A stretch of DNA of 64,000 nt from Propionibacteriaceae bacterium (GTDB lineage Bacteria; Actinomycetota; Actinomycetes; Propionibacteriales; Propionibacteriaceae): positions 434,001 through 498,000 of the forward strand of contig JAISUR010000037.1 of NCBI GenBank assembly GCA_031271975.1, given 5' to 3'. The notes under the pieces are model-generated. The model was not told where the DNA came from. It searched no databases and saw only the letters and a list, made by a program, of their open reading frames with translations. Shown here one piece after another: positions 61,855 through 64,000 of the stretch. Positions within the stretch are counted from its first letter, which is position 1, and each line of letters opens with the position of its first letter. The position numbers were made by a program, and so were the translations under genes.

Positions 61855-63018
61855 TTAAGCCGACTTGTAATAGTTGCCGCGGATGTAATTCGCGAGGGCG
61901 TCCTGGCAAGCCTCCAGGGAGGCGCCCGCGATGAAATTGATCTTGGCGTCGCGCCAGAAGCGCTCCACGCCGGTGCCGAACACCACTCCAGGAGCCCCGA
62001 AGATCTGGATGGCTTCGGCGGCGACGTATTCCGCCACCCGTGGGCCCTTGATCTTCAGCATGCGGCCGTACTCGGGCGGCATGACGCCCTTGTCGCGCAA
62101 GTCAAAGGCCATGTAGACCAACCCGCGCAAGGCTTCAATCTCCAACTTCATGTTGGCCAGCTTGAAACGGGTCACCTGGAAGTTGTCGAACAGCGACTTG
62201 CCGTTTTGCATCCGCTCCATCGAGTACTTCAGCGCCATCTCGTACGCGCCTTCGGCCATGCCCAGCGTGAGCGCGCCCACGGCCATGAACTCATCGGGCG
62301 AGTTGACCACCAAGTACTTCAGACCATCTCCGGCTTTCCCAAGCACGTTCTCCTTCGGCACCCGCACGTCCTTGAACGTGAGCGTGGCCGAGTAGTTCCC
62401 GTTGAAGCCCATCTTGACTTCGGGCGGCGAAACCGTGAAACCCGGGGTGTCCTTCTCAACGAAGAAGAACGTGAAGCCGTTAGCCGTGCCGGGCTGCAGC
62501 TCGCCGGTGCGGACGAGCACCAGGTAGACGTCGGCGATGCCAGCGTTCGTGATGAACAGTTTGGTGGCGTTGATGATCCAGTCGTCGCCGTCGGGATCAG
62601 CGTGGCCCTGCATTTCGAAGAAGTTGGCCCCGCCGGTCGCCTCGGTGAACGCCCCGGCGAAAATGAGTTCGCCCTTGTTCGCGGGCACCATGTACTTCTC
62701 GATCTGCTCCGGGCTGCCGGCCGTCGAGACCAAGCCACCAGCCAAGATCGAACTGGAACCCAGCGCGATGCCCAGAATCGGCATCACCTTGCCGACTTCC
62801 TCATAGACGAGCGCGAACGTCGTCCAGTCCGCGCCCAGGCCGCCCTGCTCGGTTGGGAACGGGATGCCCAGCAGGCCCAGTTCACCGGCGCGGCGGAACA
62901 GCTCCAGCGGCCACTTGCCCTCCCGGTCGTGCTCCAACGCGACAGGGGCGGCCTCCTTCTCCATGAACTCTCTGGTGATGTTCACGATGAGTTGGCGCTC
63001 TTCGGTCATGTAGAACAT
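61855..63018 (-). CDS. Acyl-CoA dehydrogenase with IVD-type catalytic-base position
   Basis: A 387-residue acyl-CoA dehydrogenase: GELGLLGIPFPTEQGGLGAD, FAGAFTEATGGANF, KLFITNAGIADVYLVLVRTG, MERMQNGKSLFDNFQVTRFK, IQIFGAPGVVFGTGVERFWR. The usual catalytic Glu of the C-terminal YEGT loop is absent (IAGAS, Ala364). Glu243 in SPDEFMAVGAL aligns with the helix-G glutamate used by isovaleryl-CoA and long-chain dehydrogenases, so activity is likely, on a branched, long or bulky acyl-CoA. Electrons would pass to the EtfAB pair downstream. Confidence 0.92.
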   Translation of the reverse strand: MFYMTEERQLIVNITREFMEKEAAPVALEHDREGKWPLELFRRAGELGLLGIPFPTEQGGLGADWTTFALVYEEVGKVMPILGIALGSSSILAGGLVSTAGSPEQIEKYMVPANKGELIFAGAFTEATGGANFFEMQGHADPDGDDWIINATKLFITNAGIADVYLVLVRTGELQPGTANGFTFFFVEKDTPGFTVSPPEVKMGFNGNYSATLTFKDVRVPKENVLGKAGDGLKYLVVNSPDEFMAVGALTLGMAEGAYEMALKYSMERMQNGKSLFDNFQVTRFKLANMKLEIEALRGLVYMAFDLRDKGVMPPEYGRMLKIKGPRVAEYVAAEAIQIFGAPGVVFGTGVERFWRDAKINFIAGASLEACQDALANYIRGNYYKSA

Positions 63019-63045
63019 GCGTCCTTCTTTCTCTCGTGGCCGCGA

Positions 63046-63888
63046 TTACTTCGCGCGCATCGGGATCGGGAGCGGGCGGGTGCGGTTGAGCACCATCTCG
63101 GTGCGGTAGCGCACCTGCTCCTCTTCGTTGTCGTGAGTGCGGATGTAGAAGTTGTCCGCCTCCAGGCCCTGGAAGAAGCGATCCATGGCCTCATCCATCG
63201 TCATGCCGTTGGCCAGGGCGTTCTTACCCAGTTGCGTCAGCTTCTGATACTCGTCGGAGGTGTAGTACGGGTCTTCGACGCGCATCTCCGCGGAGTTGTA
63301 GCTCAGCGGCGTCTGCACCAGGCCCGGGCAGAACACGTACGCCTTCACCTTCGAGCCAATCGCCTGCAACTCGATGGTCAGCGATTCTGACAGCGACACC
63401 GCCGCGTGCTTGCTCATGAAATAGGCCGGCAGGTAGGCGTTCGTCTCCAAGCCCGCGTTGGACGCGGTGTTGATGACGTAGCACTCCCGGTTCTGCTCGA
63501 TCATGCGCGGGATGAACGCTCGGATGCCGTGGACTTGGCCCATGACGTTCATCTCGAACAGCATCCGCCACTCCGACAGCGGCAGCCGGAAGATGCTGCC
63601 CATCGAGGACATGCCCGCGGTGTAGATGTAGTAGTCGACGCCGCCATACTTGGCGAAGGTCGCGTCGGCGAACTCCATGACGTCGCCATCGTTCCGGGCG
63701 TCCAGGCATTTCGTGAACACCTCAGCGCCATCGGCCCGGAGTTGGTCGGCGAATTGGGCCAGGTTGGAGCCGTGCCGGTCCGCGATCGCGAACTTGGCCC
63801 CGCCCTTGGCCATGCGGAGAATCATTCCTTTGCCGAGGCCGCTTGCGCCCCCGATAACAGCGACAACTTTGTCTTTGAAATCCAACAC
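63046..63888 (-). CDS. Short-chain dehydrogenase/reductase (SDR) 2
   Basis: A 280-residue SDR, paralogous to SDR 1: GGASGLG motif, IADRHGSN after beta-2, YTAGMSSMG in place of NAG, NTASNAG serine and YFMSK Tyr/Lys. Shared features with SDR 1, such as GIRAFIPRMIEQ, suggest duplication within the operon. The start is GTG at 63888 with AAGGAA 4 bases upstream. It is the first complete gene of the operon here. Confidence 0.89.
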   Translation of the reverse strand: MLDFKDKVVAVIGGASGLGKGMILRMAKGGAKFAIADRHGSNLAQFADQLRADGAEVFTKCLDARNDGDVMEFADATFAKYGGVDYYIYTAGMSSMGSIFRLPLSEWRMLFEMNVMGQVHGIRAFIPRMIEQNRECYVINTASNAGLETNAYLPAYFMSKHAAVSLSESLTIELQAIGSKVKAYVFCPGLVQTPLSYNSAEMRVEDPYYTSDEYQKLTQLGKNALANGMTMDEAMDRFFQGLEADNFYIRTHDNEEEQVRYRTEMVLNRTRPLPIPMRAK

Positions 63889-63912
63889 TGTGTTCCTTCT
63901 TTCGGTATTCGC

Positions 63913-63930
63913 CGGGGCGTCCTTGCCCCG
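63913..63930 (-). terminator. Hairpin upstream of SDR 2
   Basis: CGGGGC and GCCCCG form a 6-bp stem around 6 bases between the end of the preceding gene and SDR 2. No T-run; more likely a processing or partial-termination hairpin. Confidence 0.3.
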
Positions 63931-63954
63931 TTGGTGTGGCAGCGGGCTGTCGCC

Positions 63955-64000
63955 TCAGGCCTGCCCGTGTTTCCATCCGGCCGAGATGCCGTATGTCTCG
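63955..64000 (-). CDS. C-terminal end of an unidentified upstream gene
   Basis: The last 14 codons of a minus-strand frame, ending ETYGISAGWKHGQA and TGA at 63955. Same orientation and 66 bases before SDR 2, so it probably belongs to the same operon. Too short to identify. Confidence 0.45.
   Translation of the reverse strand, partial: ETYGISAGWKHGQA

Overview
The window is GC-rich, densely coding DNA from an actinomycete (Actinomycetota). Many genes start at GTG, neighbours often overlap as ATGA or GTGA, and a run of genes matches the mycobacterial Rv3193c-Rv3202c and Rv3208A-Rv3211 neighbourhoods: UPF0182, YlbL-type PDZ/Lon protease, DUF2342, uvrD2, nudC, adnB, adnA, then DUF3107 and an RhlE-type helicase. 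A large Cna-B surface protein and a FixAB-type acyl-CoA dehydrogenase operon hint at a host- or gut-associated lifestyle, but the genus cannot be named.

Layout. 1-4650: 5' part of a very large Cna-B surface protein on the minus strand. 4882-9840: CorA magnesium channel, an HxlR regulator and a three-gene ABC importer related to TrpXYZ. 9990-12589: an M16 peptidase pair, one subunit active and one degenerate. 12582-19338: UPF0182 membrane protein, PDZ-Lon protease, DUF2342 protein, a 53-residue zinc-ribbon protein and an orphan cyclodehydratase-like protein. 19319-35812: a DNA-end-processing supercluster with uvrD2, recC-recB-recD, nudC, adnB and adnA. recCBD sits between uvrD2 and nudC, where mycobacteria have no such genes. 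uvrD2, recC and adnA carry the same kind of leaderless promoter, resembling the LexA-independent DNA-damage (PafBC) motif.

35975-47349 is a tightly coupled operon of nine genes: TelA-like protein, a small unknown, a CbbX-type AAA+ ATPase, a four-TM protein, a coiled-coil protein, a PknG-like kinase, a PP2C phosphatase, a VWA protein and a zinc-ribbon/FHA protein. Kinase, phosphatase and FHA reader share a zinc-ribbon type, and short TTVLR-like threonine motifs sit in the phosphatase and at the tail of the VWA protein. This looks like a self-contained phosphothreonine signalling machine and is the best candidate for an undescribed system. It is followed by DUF3107 and the DEAD-box helicase.

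49015-54366: isochorismatase-fold hydrolase, HisN-type phosphatase, small lipoprotein, DUF2500-like protein, a string of palindromes, and a receptor kinase next to a paralogous sensor-only protein. 54500-57561: small ORF, ABM-domain protein, amidohydrolase and MHS-type transporter, followed by a PIN-toxin remnant. 58008-64000 (minus): SDR, acyl-CoA dehydrogenase, SDR, EtfB, EtfA and an MFS transporter, apparently one catabolic operon for a CoA-activated acid. No rRNA, tRNA, CRISPR array or insertion sequence was recognised.
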